A stretch of 64,000 bases of DNA from positions 64,815,730-64,879,729 of the forward strand of contig NW_023604295.1 in NCBI RefSeq assembly GCF_014898055.3. Direction: 5' to 3'. How positions within the stretch are numbered: position 1 is the stretch's first letter; every line of letters begins with the position of its first letter. A program made the translations under genes and the position numbers. Under the pieces are notes generated by a model. That model had not been told where the DNA came from. It did no database searches and was given only the letters and a program-made list of their open reading frames with translations. The stretch comes from Talpa occidentalis. Taxonomy: Eukaryota > Chordata > Mammalia > Eulipotyphla > Talpidae. Below, one piece after another: positions 23,355-35,594 of the stretch.

Positions 23355-25130
23355 AATGAATATTTAAGAGTTAGGCAAAGAATATAAAGTTAGACTTACT
23401 GCTCTAGAGAGAGCTAGGACCAAGATTTGGAAAATAGAGTTAATAAATTTCCACTCAACATGGAAAAGAACTTTCAGCAATGAGAGCTACCCAAGCATAG
23501 AAAAGTCTGCATCTCAAGCAGTCAGTTCCCTGTCATTGGAATTATTCGAGCAGAAGCCAGATATATGACTATCATTTGGGGATGGTGTGCATGTGGTGAG
23601 AAACGAGATTATGTGACCTTTAAGGTCCCTTCAAATCCTGTTATGATTATAAGTAGATGTCTGATTGAAGCTAGTTTAGCATACATATGGTGATCGTCAA
23701 ATTCAGCCAGAGAATAAATTGCAGATATCATAGTGATTGGGGAGAAACAAGTTTATTTTCTAAAATCTTGTAGCAAGGAGTTGCAGTGTAAGACACTGCA
23801 ATGAATCAGTGCTTGGCATGAAGGAGACACAATGATTTAGTGCTTCAGCCTCAGTCCATATGGAGTTACTTATCAAATGGCAGCAATTGCTGTAAAGCAT
23901 GCTAGAATGAATCTGCTGCCCACCACACAAACGCTGTATAATGTCACTCTTGATTGCAGAGTGCTTGCTTCTAAACATAACAAAAAAAAAAAAAAAAAAC
24001 AAAACAATGACTCAATGATTGGAGGGGCAAACTCAACACTGTGTTTAGTTGTAAAATAAAAAAGGAGGGGGGTTAACATTAGGACAGAATAATAGTAAGT
24101 GTGAAAGTTGAAGTTGTATATTATTGTTCAACACTTATCATCATAAACTTAGTTCTAAGATAAGTACAGAATAGAGTTGAGATGGATTTTCAGATCTGTG
24201 CTATGTCCATGTCCACCCAGATCTGTGCTCTGATAGAGTGAGCTGTACAGACATATAATTGAGATTTCTTGCTTTGGGCTTCTGGATGGATGCTGACACT
24301 GGGAAGTCTGAGGGGCTTGGAAGACATATGGAGAATGAAAATAGAAGTCAGATTAATTATTATTATAACTTCTGTGTAGGGAGGTGGGTCTCACGGTGTT
24401 GCATACCTGATCTAGGTTCCAGTTTCTATGAGGAGGCCTTCTCAGCCTCTTTATCTCTGAGTTTCAGGGAATTTCTACCCACACCCGCCCTCCTCCCCCC
24501 CATGCCTAAGAAAGGAAGAGAAACCTCATCCTCTTCTTTCCCTAATGGCTACTAACTCTAGGGCATTGCACTATGTTATTGCTAATCTACACCCTATGAA
24601 CAGTTTTACTTTATTAAACTGACCCACTGGCAGCTTGCTGTATTTTCCTTCAGGTCCCAGACCGATGCTCTTGGTGACTTATTCCTTGCACTACCAGTCC
24701 TATTTGGTTATTCTGGCTATCACACATGTTTTAGGATAAATTCGTACTGCATGGAGCTTAATGAGAATGAACAAAAGAATTTCAGAAGACAAGAAATTTG
24801 TAACCAGCTACATACTTGAACTTTTGACAGTTCAAAGGTATTCTAACGATTATGATAAAAAATGATAGTCTAATCTCACAGAACTAAGTTGAATGATCAC
24901 TTTGTGCTATATATTCATGGTACAAACCCATAAGTATGTACATTATTTTCAGTGTATATTATATGTTATATATGTGTACAATAATATGTATATATTTCTT
25001 CTAGTTAGCCAATAATGGCCAATTTTGTTATGTTTAAAACTAACAATATAATTTCCTCTAAGAGTATTTGATAAACTAGATACTTTGAAATGAGCATAAG
25101 AAAAATGAAATACATGTTAAAATTATTTGT
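23355..25130. other. Anonymous DNA with A run at 23981-23999
   Basis: No repeat family recognised. The 98-codon frame 24259-24555 lies in somewhat GC-richer DNA but has no domain, splice context or codon signal I can support. The A run with following 'caaaacaa' may mark an old retroposon end. Confidence 0.4.
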
Positions 25131-25133
25131 TTC

Positions 25134-25905
25134 TGTATTGGTTTGGATAAGAACCTCCTTTAAATTCAAATTCTTTTTTTAAAAAAGATTTATTTATTTA
25201 TGTATATAAGAACTGGGGTACAGGCCAGCAATGCGAGGGGTGAGAGGATTCACCAGAGACAGAGTGGGGAGTGGAACGGGCAGACTGATTGAAATACACT
25301 GCTGAGGGGAGCAGCAGGTAAGACAGGAGAGGTCTGCTGTGCCATGTGGGTAGCTCCCTGACCAAGGGATTGAACTCCTGCTGCAGAGGCTTGGATAGCT
25401 TCACAGTGCTGTGCTTGACCCCCTGTGCCACCAGGAGGGCCCTAAATTCAAATTCTTCTTGGAACTTTAGAATGTGATTTTATTTGAAAATAGGATCTTT
25501 ATAGATGTAATTAGTTAGGTTGAGAAGAGGCTATATTGGAGTAGGGTGAATCCAAGTCCAGTGTGACTGCTGTATGTACAGTAAGAGGAGAAGAAGTACA
25601 GAAGACAAAGACACAGAGAGGACATGAAAACATCATTCAGGGGAGAAAACCATGAGGAGAGAGAAACAGAGACTAGAGTCAGATGTTACAAAATAATGAA
25701 TGATAAGGTGGCCAGAAACTACCAGAAGCTAGAATAAGCAGAGAAAGATCATCCCTTAGAAACTTTAGAGAGTATGATTCTCCTGATGACTTGATTTTGA
25801 ACTTTTGTGCTCCAAATCACTGAAAGAATAAATTTGTGCTGTGTAAGTCACCCAATGTGTGGTACTTTCTTATGCGAGCTCTGGGAGACTTGTAAACAGG
25901 TCTAT
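25134..25905 (+). mobile_element. MaLR-type (MLT1-like) LTR split by a SINE
   Basis: 'gaatgtgattttatttgaaa', 'taggatctttatagatgtaa', 'gaggacatgaaaac', 'gccagaaactaccagaagct', 'cttgattttgaacttttgtg', 'gaaagaataaatttgtgctg', and 'gtcacccaatgtgtggtact' match in order the common MaLR-family LTR. The polyadenylation signal region is near 25828. DNA before the SINE (25134-25175) appears to be its 5' part. Family assignment is from memory of the consensus. Confidence 0.75.
25161..25457 (-). mobile_element. tRNA-derived SINE, subfamily B2, nested in LTR, exact TSD
   Basis: SINE at 25176-25442 with an exact 15-bp TSD, taaattcaaattctt, at 25161-25175 and 25443-25457. It lies inside the MaLR-type LTR and so is younger than it. 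The body and head are complete ('caccaggagggccc' at the right end). Confidence 0.96.
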
Positions 25906-26173
25906 TTAATATGAAATATCACCTCAACTACTTCTTAAACATATCTTAGAGAAAGCTGATATTTTTAATTTATTCAAGATTAAATTTCATCCTCAAGATG
26001 ATATATCTAATTTACATAGTTTGGTCAATATGCAAAAGGAAATATAGGATGTGAGAGGTAAATTATCTTATATAAAATAATGTTCATTTTGTTATTCACA
26101 TTAATAATCATGTGTCACTATTTTATTCTGGTAAGCTATTTCATATTTAAATGTCTACAGATAAAACTATATT
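25906..26173. other. Anonymous spacer
   Basis: Nothing recognised. Confidence 0.45.
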
Positions 26174-26758
26174 AAGAATGTATGGGTTTGCACTGTGGAA
26201 AGCTGTGTGGAGATTTCTGGACCTACTAAACATAGAGCTTCCATATGATCCAGCAATTCCACTCCTAGGTATTTACCCAAAGGACACAGAAACATCAATT
26301 CCAAAGAACACCTGCACCCCTATGTTTATAGCAGCACTGTTTACAATAGCTAAGCTTTGGAAACAACCCAAATGCCCAAAAATAGATGACTGGATCAAGA
26401 AGTTGTGGTACATATATACCATGGAATATTACTCAGCATTCAAAAAAGATAAACACATGCAATTTGCAGCAACATGGATGATGCTGGAAGGGATCATGCT
26501 CAGCGAAATAAGCCAAAAAGAAAAAGAAAAATACCGGATGGTCTCACTCATAGCAGGAATCTAGAAAACTTAAATAAGGGACCAGGAAAATGAATATAAG
26601 AAAGTGAAAATCAAAATCAACAAAAAACTATGAACCAGAGACACTTTTAGAGGGGCGGGGGCGGGAGGGGAGGGATTGGGGTCAGAATGGGGGGGCTGCA
26701 ATTGTATGGGGAATATAACAATAAAATTTAAAAAAAAAAAAAAGAATGTATGGGTTTG
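26174..26758 (+). mobile_element. Young 5'-truncated L1 with exact 17-bp TSD
   Basis: L1 at 26191-26741 between perfect copies of aagaatgtatgggtttg (26174-26190 and 26742-26758). It holds the last part of ORF2 and a short 3' UTR with a G-rich tract (26655-26696), ending in 'aacaataaaatttaa' plus an A tail. The forward frame 26151-26564 (137 codons) starts in flanking DNA and reads open through the ORF2 C-terminal part to a stop just after 'VSLIAGI', showing this copy is young. It encodes no reverse transcriptase domain. Confidence 0.97.
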
Positions 26759-26852
26759 GAATCTAAATCACAGTCCTTATATACAAAAAAAAAGCTAGAC
26801 TATAGCTCAAATTATTAGGAAGAATAGTGTCTTAAAGAAAATATGTAGTTGT
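26759..26852. other. Spacer
   Basis: Short AT-rich DNA between the L1 and the next SINE. Confidence 0.5.
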
Positions 26853-27181
26853 TCCAATACAAAAATCTTTTTAAATTGTTTTTTTAAAGATTTATTTATT
26901 TAGTTGTTTATTTGTTTATTTATTTATTTATATAAGCACTGGGTACAGTCAGAAGCACCAGAGGGTGAGAGAATTCACCAGAGCCAGAGTGGGGAACAGA
27001 ACAGGCAGACTGACGAAATACACTGCTGAGGGGAGTAGCGGGCGCAGCAGGAGAGGTCTGTGCACCATGTGGGACCCTTGCTGGTGGCAGGGGATCAAAC
27101 CGGCACTGCAGAGGCTGCAGGCAGCTTTGCAGCGCAGCGATCAACTGTTGCGCCACCAGGGGAGGCCCCTCCAGTACAAAA
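26853..27181 (-). mobile_element. tRNA-derived SINE, subfamily A
   Basis: SINE at 26865-27169; TSD of 12 bp with one mismatch, tccaatacaaaa / tccagtacaaaa. Tail-side tttattta repeats are expanded (26891-26932). The B box survives as 'gggatcaaacc' in reverse (one base off). Confidence 0.95.
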
Positions 27182-28925
27182 TTAATGATAATACTTAAAT
27201 AAAATTTTAATTATTGAGGAGAAATAAATCACATTTTTTAATTTAGTCAAGTTTAATTTGCATTAACATTTTCAACTTATTCTGTCATTTCAATGAACAA
27301 TAATAGGATATTTAAAGCTCATCACCTTGTATTATTTGAACAACAGGGCATTAGTTCAATCAGAAAAAAATTCTTAAAAGTAATCAAGGGTTTTTTTTCT
27401 TCTGTTGCTTCAAATATTCATTCATACTAAAGCAATAGGTGTTTGAAATTAGTGTTATGAAAACATTGTCATTGGTGGTTCATTTTTCTTCTGTTTAACT
27501 AGTATAGAAGTGAATAACAACACGTAAAACATATTATTTGACATGAGATAGCAGAGAGCAACTGTGGTTTCTTAATTAAGTCTATATGAGGAAAACAAAA
27601 GAAAGCAAATAGGCATGTGGTCATAGTAAAATACACTTACTGATTATAGGGATATAAATACCAATTATATAATTCATCTAACTGGCAGTCTCAATTGGTG
27701 ATTATGTGACTTTAATGCAATCAAAGAGTCAGTTAAACTAATCAAAGAGTCAGTCAAACTGTTCCTTACTATTTATCTTTCAATACATGCATATGGCTTA
27801 AAAAAAAAAGTATAAAGAACACTTTTCCCCAAAATTAGATATATTGAGGTAAAGCAGGCTACATCTTTGTATCTGCTCCAGGGATTATAGGTTTAAAGCT
27901 CTACACATATATACTTTAACACCCTGCTGACGAATAGTGTCCCAACAACTCCCCCACCATATACCACTGGGCTTCTTCCCTCTCCCCACTCCTACCCCAC
28001 AACCATACCACAACTTCCAGATACCCCAGTTCTGCAGTCAGATGTTAAAGAATTTATTATTGCTTTGGTTTTGCAAAGGGAGGACAAGCAAGGACCCATT
28101 AGCTAGAAAATATCGCACATCATTCATTCATTTTTCTTGATTAATTCATGTAGAAACATTTAATTCTATGTCATAATTATTTTAGGCAGCATTCAAGATA
28201 CTTCATGTGGCAGCCAAGGCAGTATGCTATGCACATCTCCCTTCTGGAAAACCTGCAGGAGTGACTTTATCACTGCTTGTTCAAATTCACCACAGCATTC
28301 ACTCTAAAGGCACCTGAGATTTTTTTGAAAATTGCACTAGGTTTAAATCTATTCTTTCCTAGGCCCTTTTCCCCAGGTCCTCACTCTCCTTTCCCAAGTG
28401 TCAGACCCATGTCATGTGTCTCATATTCTCTCCACCCCCACCAAGGATGACTAATCCTATCTTGATATCCTCTTTGGTTCTATTCCTGGAGGACAAAAAC
28501 TGAAAGATAAGGGCACTGAAAAATTCCTATTTTAGGGGAGGTAAAAGATATGCATAAGGGTGAATATAGCTGAATAAACACCTATTCTTTAAAATTTCAT
28601 AAAAATAACATAGGCAGATTGTTCAGGCAACAAAGAAATGTCATCCTGCAGCTTTTGAATGTGTATTATATATAGGCTACATTAGGATGGAGAAAAGTAA
28701 ATACTGAACATATTGGCTCTTAGATATTTGCACTAGCTCAGTTTCTCCTTCTTTTAGATTCCTTGTGCTACTTCACATCTCAGTCCAATGGTTAATGCTG
28801 GAGAAGAACATCAGAGAGTGAAGCAGAAGCCCACGGAACAACATCCTCAAAACTGAGGTAGTATAAAAGAGTGAAAGTGTAAAGAGTTTAGAATTTATTC
28901 TGGTGTATTTTTTACCTACTTGGCT
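27182..28925. other. Anonymous DNA
   Basis: No feature recognised. Contains 'atcaaagagtcagt' twice near 27720-27755 as a small local duplication. Confidence 0.45.
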
Positions 28926-28929
28926 TTTC

Positions 28930-29860
28930 ATTTACAACTCTGACACATATCCTGATGACTCAGTTTGACAACCTTTATTTCAATAATCAGATAGACGGTA
29001 ATGACTTGCAAATCTGCAATGTTAGTCCAATTCTCTCCCCTCAACTCCAGTTGCCTTTATACCTCTTTGTTCATCTCATTTATAAGCACATCAAATTCTT
29101 CATGCCCCCCAAATTCTCTATCCCATCTCTGCCTCTGTCAACCTTACAAACAGCTAGATATCTCTCTTCAGTTTCAGTGACCTCTACTCAGGCGCACAGC
29201 CGAGAAAAGCTGAAGAATCATTCCTAACTCCCCATTTTACCTTCATTCTGCTCCTTAGCCCAGTTAAGTAATTTACCAAGTGGTATTTACTGTCTCTTGA
29301 AATTCTTTCATGCCAGCCCGTTCTCTGTACTATCATGGTTACTTGCCCCAAGCAGATTCCAGTTATTTCATTTCAATTATTACAAAACATCAATAACATA
29401 AGTGGTCCTTCTCTCTCTGTTCCTTCTTACTTTGGCAAATTCTCTACACAGCAATGAAGACTGAATTAGACATCTGGCTGTTTTAATGACCTCTTTAAAA
29501 TTCTTTGTAGATTTGATGTAAAATATGAACTCCTTTTTTGCTATACAAGATATTCTATATTTTTACCTCTTTGCCTATTTCTTTCTTTGTAATTTTTACA
29601 TCTCATTCCCAAAATAGAAATTCAAACAAACACACACACACACACAGTGCATGCGACTCTAATCCTGCCTGAATATCAATTTCTAGGTCATTTTTCCTTC
29701 ATTTTCTCTGTGTAATTTGATTACAGTTTCCACTGCCTGGGCTGTCCCTTATACCCTCTTCCATGGCCAACCCTTTAATCATCCTTTTGAGAGCCTGTCT
29801 TTCTGGAGAGAGCATGTCTTTCTTAGCTAAATGTGAAAACATGCCTCAGAAATTATTTAC
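28930..29860 (+). mobile_element. L2 LINE fragment
   Basis: Ordered match to the L2 ORF2 end and 3' region as I know it: 'cctgatgactcagtttgaca', 'tcaactccagttgcc', 'aagaatcattcctaact', 'cacagcaatgaagactga', 'aaaatatgaactcc', and 'actgcctgggctgtccctta'. Length of about 900 bp is long for L2. The 90-codon frame at 28955-29227 lies in the former coding part and is a remnant, not a gene. A CA microsatellite interrupts it at 29629-29646. Confidence 0.75.
29629..29646. repeat. (CA)n microsatellite
   Basis: Nine CA units in a row inside the L2 relic. Confidence 0.9.
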
Positions 29861-29864
29861 AGAA

Positions 29865-30655
29865 ACTATATCTTTCATTTTTTTAACCCCCCTGACCAGA
29901 AACTATATCTTTAAATTGATACTTGGGAAGATGTGTGTGATTCTTTGGCTGTGAATACCAATGCTTACACAAATACAAAATCCCCTAGAATGAACGCTCA
30001 AAGTCCTAATATTATCAGTCATCATAAAACATCAAGTTAAACTGGGTGGAAACTGGTATAAAGAAATAAATGAAAATAAAATGTTTCATCAATAATTTAA
30101 ACCAAACTTCTTAAATAACTAAATAATTCCCTGTCACAGTGAGATTACTATGCTTAGATTTGTTTTTAAATGTGTGGCCATCACAAAAAATTCTAGACTA
30201 TCTTTACACTCAAACTTGGGAAGAAAAGCTATAGCCTTTAGATATAAATAAACAGTTAAATGGGTGGTCAAAAATATACTGGGTTATTTTGTAGGGGGAC
30301 ACCAGCTGTAAAAAATAACAATTTGAGTCACTGTTGAGGTAGCAAATATAATGTAACAGCAGAGACAAGATGACAGTTTGATGTGAAAAAATCCATCAAC
30401 CCACATGGTTTGTATGACATAGATTCTATGGAATGGCTCTAACCTATCCATCTAGTGGAAATCTTATGAACTCAGACAAACGATGCTTTGAACTTTATGG
30501 ATAGAATCTCAGAAGAGAAAATAAGTATACTACTCGGATTCATTCAAAAATATATATCAATTTCCAGCTTCCATGATTTATTAATGTAACAAGAATGCAC
30601 AATCAAGTACCAAATAATATTGATACGTTTCTCAGGTGAAAAAATAAGTTTCTGT
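29865..30655. other. Anonymous AT-rich DNA
   Basis: Nothing recognised. Confidence 0.45.
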
Positions 30656-30656
30656 G

Positions 30657-30827
30657 GATTTTCAAAGCATTTACAAGCAGGGTACTACGCGGAGGGTGAG
30701 AGAATTCACCAGAGTCAGAGCAGTTCCTCTATCTTTCAGCCTGGGATCGAACCGGCACTGCCTGCTTCTCAACCAAAGATTTTCAAAGCACTCTACCTGA
30801 GAAATGCAGCAGTTCCTCTATCTTTCA
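30657..30827 (-). mobile_element. SINE fragment inside a small local rearrangement
   Basis: Only two SINE pieces remain: 'gagggtgagagaattcacc' (30692-30710) and 'gggatcgaaccggcactgc' (30743-30761). They lie between a 13-bp repeat, gattttcaaagca (30657-30669 and 30778-30790). A further 20-bp exact repeat, agcagttcctctatctttca, occurs inside (30719-30738) and outside (30808-30827). The 70-codon frame across it is a by-product. Confidence 0.8.
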
Positions 30828-31135
30828 CTTAATATACCTGCTTTAAAAAGATGACTGATAACAGCCCTCTAAATTTCAAATGGCTGAAATATAATTCTAT
30901 TTGAAATCTAATTTATTCAAATACAATATGATGAATAATATTATGTGCTATCATTGTGTTCTATATTATGAAAAAGACATAATACTGATCACAAGAACCA
31001 ATCAGTTGTTGTTATTAATAACTAAAAAGAATAGTATCCTATGACTGAGAAATAATCACAGATCCTGAAAACAATTTGTGTAGTCAAAATATGTAAAGTT
31101 GAGTCGTGATACTCTTAGCTACTACATCACTTTAA
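30828..31135. other. Anonymous spacer
   Basis: Nothing recognised. Confidence 0.45.
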
Positions 31136-31137
31136 TT

Positions 31138-31290
31138 AAAATACTCAAACTCTCTGTGTTTTTTCCATATTTATAAAATGAAGGAAAATAATAGTACCTA
31201 CCTCATAGAGTGTTAAGAGGATTAAATAAGTTAATACATATAAATTGCTGAAAACAAGGTGCTCAGTGATTGTTATCAAGGATTAATGTT
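31138..31290 (+). mobile_element. MIR/L2-type 3' end
   Basis: 'tttataaaatgaaggaaaat', 'aatagtacctacctcataga', 'gaggattaaataagttaata', and 'ggtgctcagtgattgttatc' reproduce in order the shared 3' part of MIR and L2 elements. Old, no TSD expected. Confidence 0.82.
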
Positions 31291-32415
31291 TGTGTATAAA
31301 GATTAACAATAGTGGTTTAGAGAGGGATATCTTCAAGCACAGATATAGGGCTGCTTGAATCTTTCTTATTTCATAAGAAATAATTTCCAGGGAAATTATT
31401 TGGGCTCTTGAAAAATGAACAGTAATTTCCCAGGATGACAGCTGGGCAGGCACTTCAGCAGAGGGGACAACATGCTCAAAGATAAATAAGTGAGAGCTTG
31501 GAAAATGATAAATAAAATAGAAACATAAGGAAATCCATCTAATCCACTTATTCAAATTAACTGATAGCTTCTGTATGAAAAAAGCACCGAATAGTACTCA
31601 CAGCATGCTAAACATGCTCATGGCTAGGTAAAGTACACTTCAAGGAGTTTTTTTTTAAATTGCATTTTAACTTCTATCATCAAAATCAGTTGGTTTTCAT
31701 GCAGATTGTTGACATGTTTTGCCAGTGACATAGTTTGCAGTGACCCTGCAATTAAAAACTAGGATTGTATTATATTAAAACATCCATATTCATTTACATT
31801 TTCAAGAATACTTTAAGAAATTAGTCAGTTTTTCCATAAAAAGGAAATTGATTTTTGCACTTTATCATGATCCTAATTATTTTGATATTAATGAGAAGAA
31901 AATGAATCAGCAGCAACTCATTGACTTTCACAGTTCATATTGTAACTTACATGCATATTGAAGAAATATATTACAATTTCAGAGTTAAAAAAAGTAGTTG
32001 GTTTTCTTTGTAATTCTGTTTCTGATTATTGCAATTATTATATAATTATGTAATTAATTTAATAATACTTAATTCAACTAAGGGAGTTCAAATTAAATAG
32101 TAGTTACTATAAATTAAATGATTTGTAAATACTTATAAAGGTGTGTTATTTAAAAAATAACTGGTAAATTAGGCGTGAAAAATAATAATCAAACAATGAA
32201 AAGATATAAAAACAATCAGGAAAACTGCTTCAAAAATTTGTAGATAAGCCAAAACTGGAATACCTAGATTATGATGAAAATTTAGAAGATACAATATATA
32301 AAGGAAAAGACCAAATATCTCTATAGCAAACATCTGCCAAATTAATATCTTGAAGATGTTTCATATAGTAATATAATGTTTATAATGCCAATGTATAACT
32401 TTAAAATTATTTCTT
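31291..32415. other. Anonymous AT-rich DNA
   Basis: A 90-codon reverse frame (31283-31555) has no recognisable domain; otherwise nothing seen. Confidence 0.5.
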
Positions 32416-32417
32416 GT

Positions 32418-35400
32418 TTTGGAGTACACATTTTTCTCAAGCACACACAGATCATTCTCCAGGATCAATCACATTCTGGGATACAAGACAAACATCAACA
32501 GATACACCAAGATTGAAATCATACCAACCATCTTTTCTGAACACGAAGGCATCAAACTAGAAATAAACCATAAAAAGAAGGCAAGGAACTCTCCTACCTC
32601 ATGGAGATTGAAAACCGCACTACTGGAAGACCACTGGACTAATGAGGAGATCAAAGAAGAAATTAAAAAATTCTTTGAATTGAATGACAAGGAGGACACC
32701 AATTTCCTAAATGTATGGGATGCAGCAAAAGCAGTAATAAGAGGAAAATATATAGCAATAGAGGCTCACATCAAGAAACAAGAAAGAACTCAAAGAAACA
32801 ACCTAATCTCAAAGCTCAAAGATCCAGAAAAAGAACAACAACAAAAAAACCCAAAACCAGTAGAAGAAAAGAAATAATAAAAACCAAAGCAGAAATAAAT
32901 GAAATCGAAACTAAAAAAACAATCCAAAATATCAATGAAACCAAGAGCTGGTTCTTCGAATAAATCAATAAAATAGACAAACCCCTAGCCAGGCTCACAA
33001 AGGGAAAAAGGGAGAAAGCACGAATAAACAGGATCACAAATGAAAGAGGAGAAATCACAATGGACACAGCAGAAATCAAAAGAATAATCAGTAACTACTA
33101 TGAACAGTTATATGGAAAGAAGTTTAACAATCAGTAGGAGATGGACAAATTCCTACAACTCTACAATCACCCAAAGCTAGATAAAGAAGAAATAGAACAC
33201 CTAAACAGACCAATTACAAGCAGCGAAATTCAAATGGTAATCAAAAACCTCCCCAAAAACAAAAGGCCAGGACCTGATGGATTTACAAATGAATTCTACC
33301 AAAGATTCAGAGACGAATTAGTGACTATCCTTCACAAACTCTTCCAAAAAATTGAGAAGGAAGGGACAATACCAAACACATTCTATGAAGCCAACATTAC
33401 ACTAATACCAAAACCGAACAAGGACAACACAAAAAAGGAAAACTACAGGCCAATCTCACTAATGAACACTGATGCAAAAATCCTCAATAAAATTTTAGCT
33501 ATCAGAATCCAACAATGTATCCATAAGATAATCCACAACGACCAATTAGGATTCATGCCAGCAATACAAGGATGGTTCAACATCCGAAAATCAATTGATG
33601 TTACCCAACACATCAACAAAAAGCAATATAAAAACCATATGATAATATCAATAGATGCTGAGAAAGCTTTCAACAAAGTGCAACATCCATTCATGATAAA
33701 AGTCCTTGAAATTCTTGGGATACAAGGAACACACCTCAACATCATAAAGGCCATATATGACAAGCCAACAGCCAGTATCATTCTCAATGGTGAAAAGCTG
33801 AAAGCATTTCCATTAAGATCTGGAACAAGACAAGGATGTCCACTCTCACCACTCTTTTCCGTATAATACTGGAAGTCCTAGCCAGAGCAATAAGACAAGA
33901 GAAAGACATACAAGGAATCCAAATAGGAAAAGAAGAAGTCAAACTATCACTATTTGCAGATGATATGATAATATACATAGAGAACCCCAAAAACTCCACA
34001 GAAAAACTAATTCAACTCATCAATCAGTTCAGTGAAGTAGCAGGATACAAAATCAACACTCAAAAGTTAGTAGCCTTCCTATACACAAACAATAAATCTG
34101 AAGAAGAAGAAACCAAAAAAACCATCCCTTTTATTATCAAAACAAAAAAAATCAAATACTTGAGAATAAATCTAACAAAAGAGGTAAAGGACCTATACAA
34201 AGAAAACTATAAAACACTGTTAAAAGAAATAGAAGAAGACACAAAGAAATGGAAAGACATCCCCAGCTCATGGATTGGAAGAATATACATTATTAAAATG
34301 GCCATCCTAAAAAAATAAAAAAAATAAAAAAATAAATAAAATGGCCATCCTACCAAAAGCAATATACAGATTCAATGCTATTCCAACCAAAATTTCAATG
34401 TCATTCTTCAAAGAAATAGAACAATTATTGATGAGATTCATATGGAATCACCAAAAACCCCGAATAGCCAAAGCTCTCCTGAAAAAAAAAAAAAAGGAAT
34501 GGAGGCATCACACTCCCAGACTTCAAAGTATACTACAAAGCCATAATCATCAAAACTGCATGGTATTGGAACAAGAACAGACACATAGACCAATGGAACT
34601 GAACAGAAAATCCAGAAATAAACCCACAGATTTATGGTCAACTAATCTTTGACAAAGGAACAAAGACTATGCATTGGAGCAAAGAAAGTTTGTTCAATAA
34701 ATGGTGCTGGGAAAACTGGGTCGCTACATGCAAAAGAATGAAGCTTGACTACTACCTCACACCATACACAAAAATCAACTCAAAATGGATTAAAGAACTA
34801 GACATAAGACCTGAAACCATTAAATACATAGAAGGAAATATAGGCAAAACACTATGTGATATGCACATCAAAGTCATCTTTACAGACACATCACCCAAAG
34901 CAGTGATAGTGAAGACAAAGATCAACAGCTGGGACTACATCAAATTAAAGAGCTTCTGCACAGCAAAAGAGACAATAACAAAAACAAAGAGAAACCACAC
35001 CGACTGGGAGAACATTTTTGCACACAACACTAATGATAAAGCACTGATCACAAAAATCTGCAAAGAGCTGATGAGACTCAACAACAACAAAGAAAATAAT
35101 CCTGTCAAAAAATGGGCAGAAGAGCTAAAAAGAAACTTCTCTGAAGAGAAAACGCAAATGGCCAACAGGTATATGAAAAAATGTTCAACATCACTTGTAA
35201 TCAGGGAAATGCAAATCAAAATTACCATAAGCTACCATCTTACACCAGTGAGAATGGCACATATTAAAAAAACTAGCAACAACAAATGTTGGCAAGGATG
35301 TGGGGAAAAATGAACTCTCCTGCACTGCTGGTAGTAGTGCAAACTGGTCCAACCACTATGGAGAGCTGTGTGGAGATTTCTGGACCTACTAAACATAGAG

Positions 35401-35559
35401 CTTCTATATGATCCAGCAATTCCACTCCTAGGTATTTACCCAAAGGACACAGAAACATCAATTCCAAAGAGCACCTGCACCCCTATGTTTATAGCAGCAC
35501 TGTTTACAATAGCTAAGCTTTGGAAACAACCCAAATGCCCAAAAATAGATGACTGGATC
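32418..35559 (+). pseudogene. L1 ORF2 relic (endonuclease end, RT, C-terminal part), truncated at both ends
   Basis: The largest element here. ORF2 normally encodes endonuclease plus reverse transcriptase for target-primed reverse transcription. Seen: the last part of the endonuclease and linker (32419-32877), RT fingers and palm with '[14 protein letters not shown]' near 33270 and '[12 protein letters not shown]' near 33820, the RT active site as FADD (about 33954-33965), then the C-terminal region (34669-35313 and 35368-35559). The reading passes through frames 1, 3, 2, 3 and 1, with a stop near 32961 and one near 35313, so it is inactive. No ORF1, 3' UTR, A tail or TSD was found; it stops abruptly after 'gatgactggatc'. 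Confidence 0.95.
34295..34352 (+). repeat. A-rich micro-insertion with TSD inside L1 ORF2
   Basis: A 28-bp A-rich insert (34310-34337, A with a few T) lies between exact 15-bp copies of aaaatggccatccta (34295-34309 and 34338-34352). Removing it restores the expected ORF2 order. This is the pattern of an insertion that carried only a tail. Confidence 0.9.
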
Positions 35560-35594
35560 TTATACAATGTTCCCAGAATGCTTCAACAATGAAC

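Noticed and set aside
24259..24555. 98-codon frame as a small gene or exon
   Set aside because: No domain, splice context or supporting neighbour; chance frame in slightly GC-richer DNA.
26151..26564. 137-codon frame as a gene
   Set aside because: It is the L1 ORF2 C-terminal part plus flanking DNA, inside a TSD-bounded insertion.
33141..33866. 241-codon frame as a host gene
   Set aside because: It is the reverse transcriptase part of L1 ORF2, flanked by other frames of the same broken ORF.
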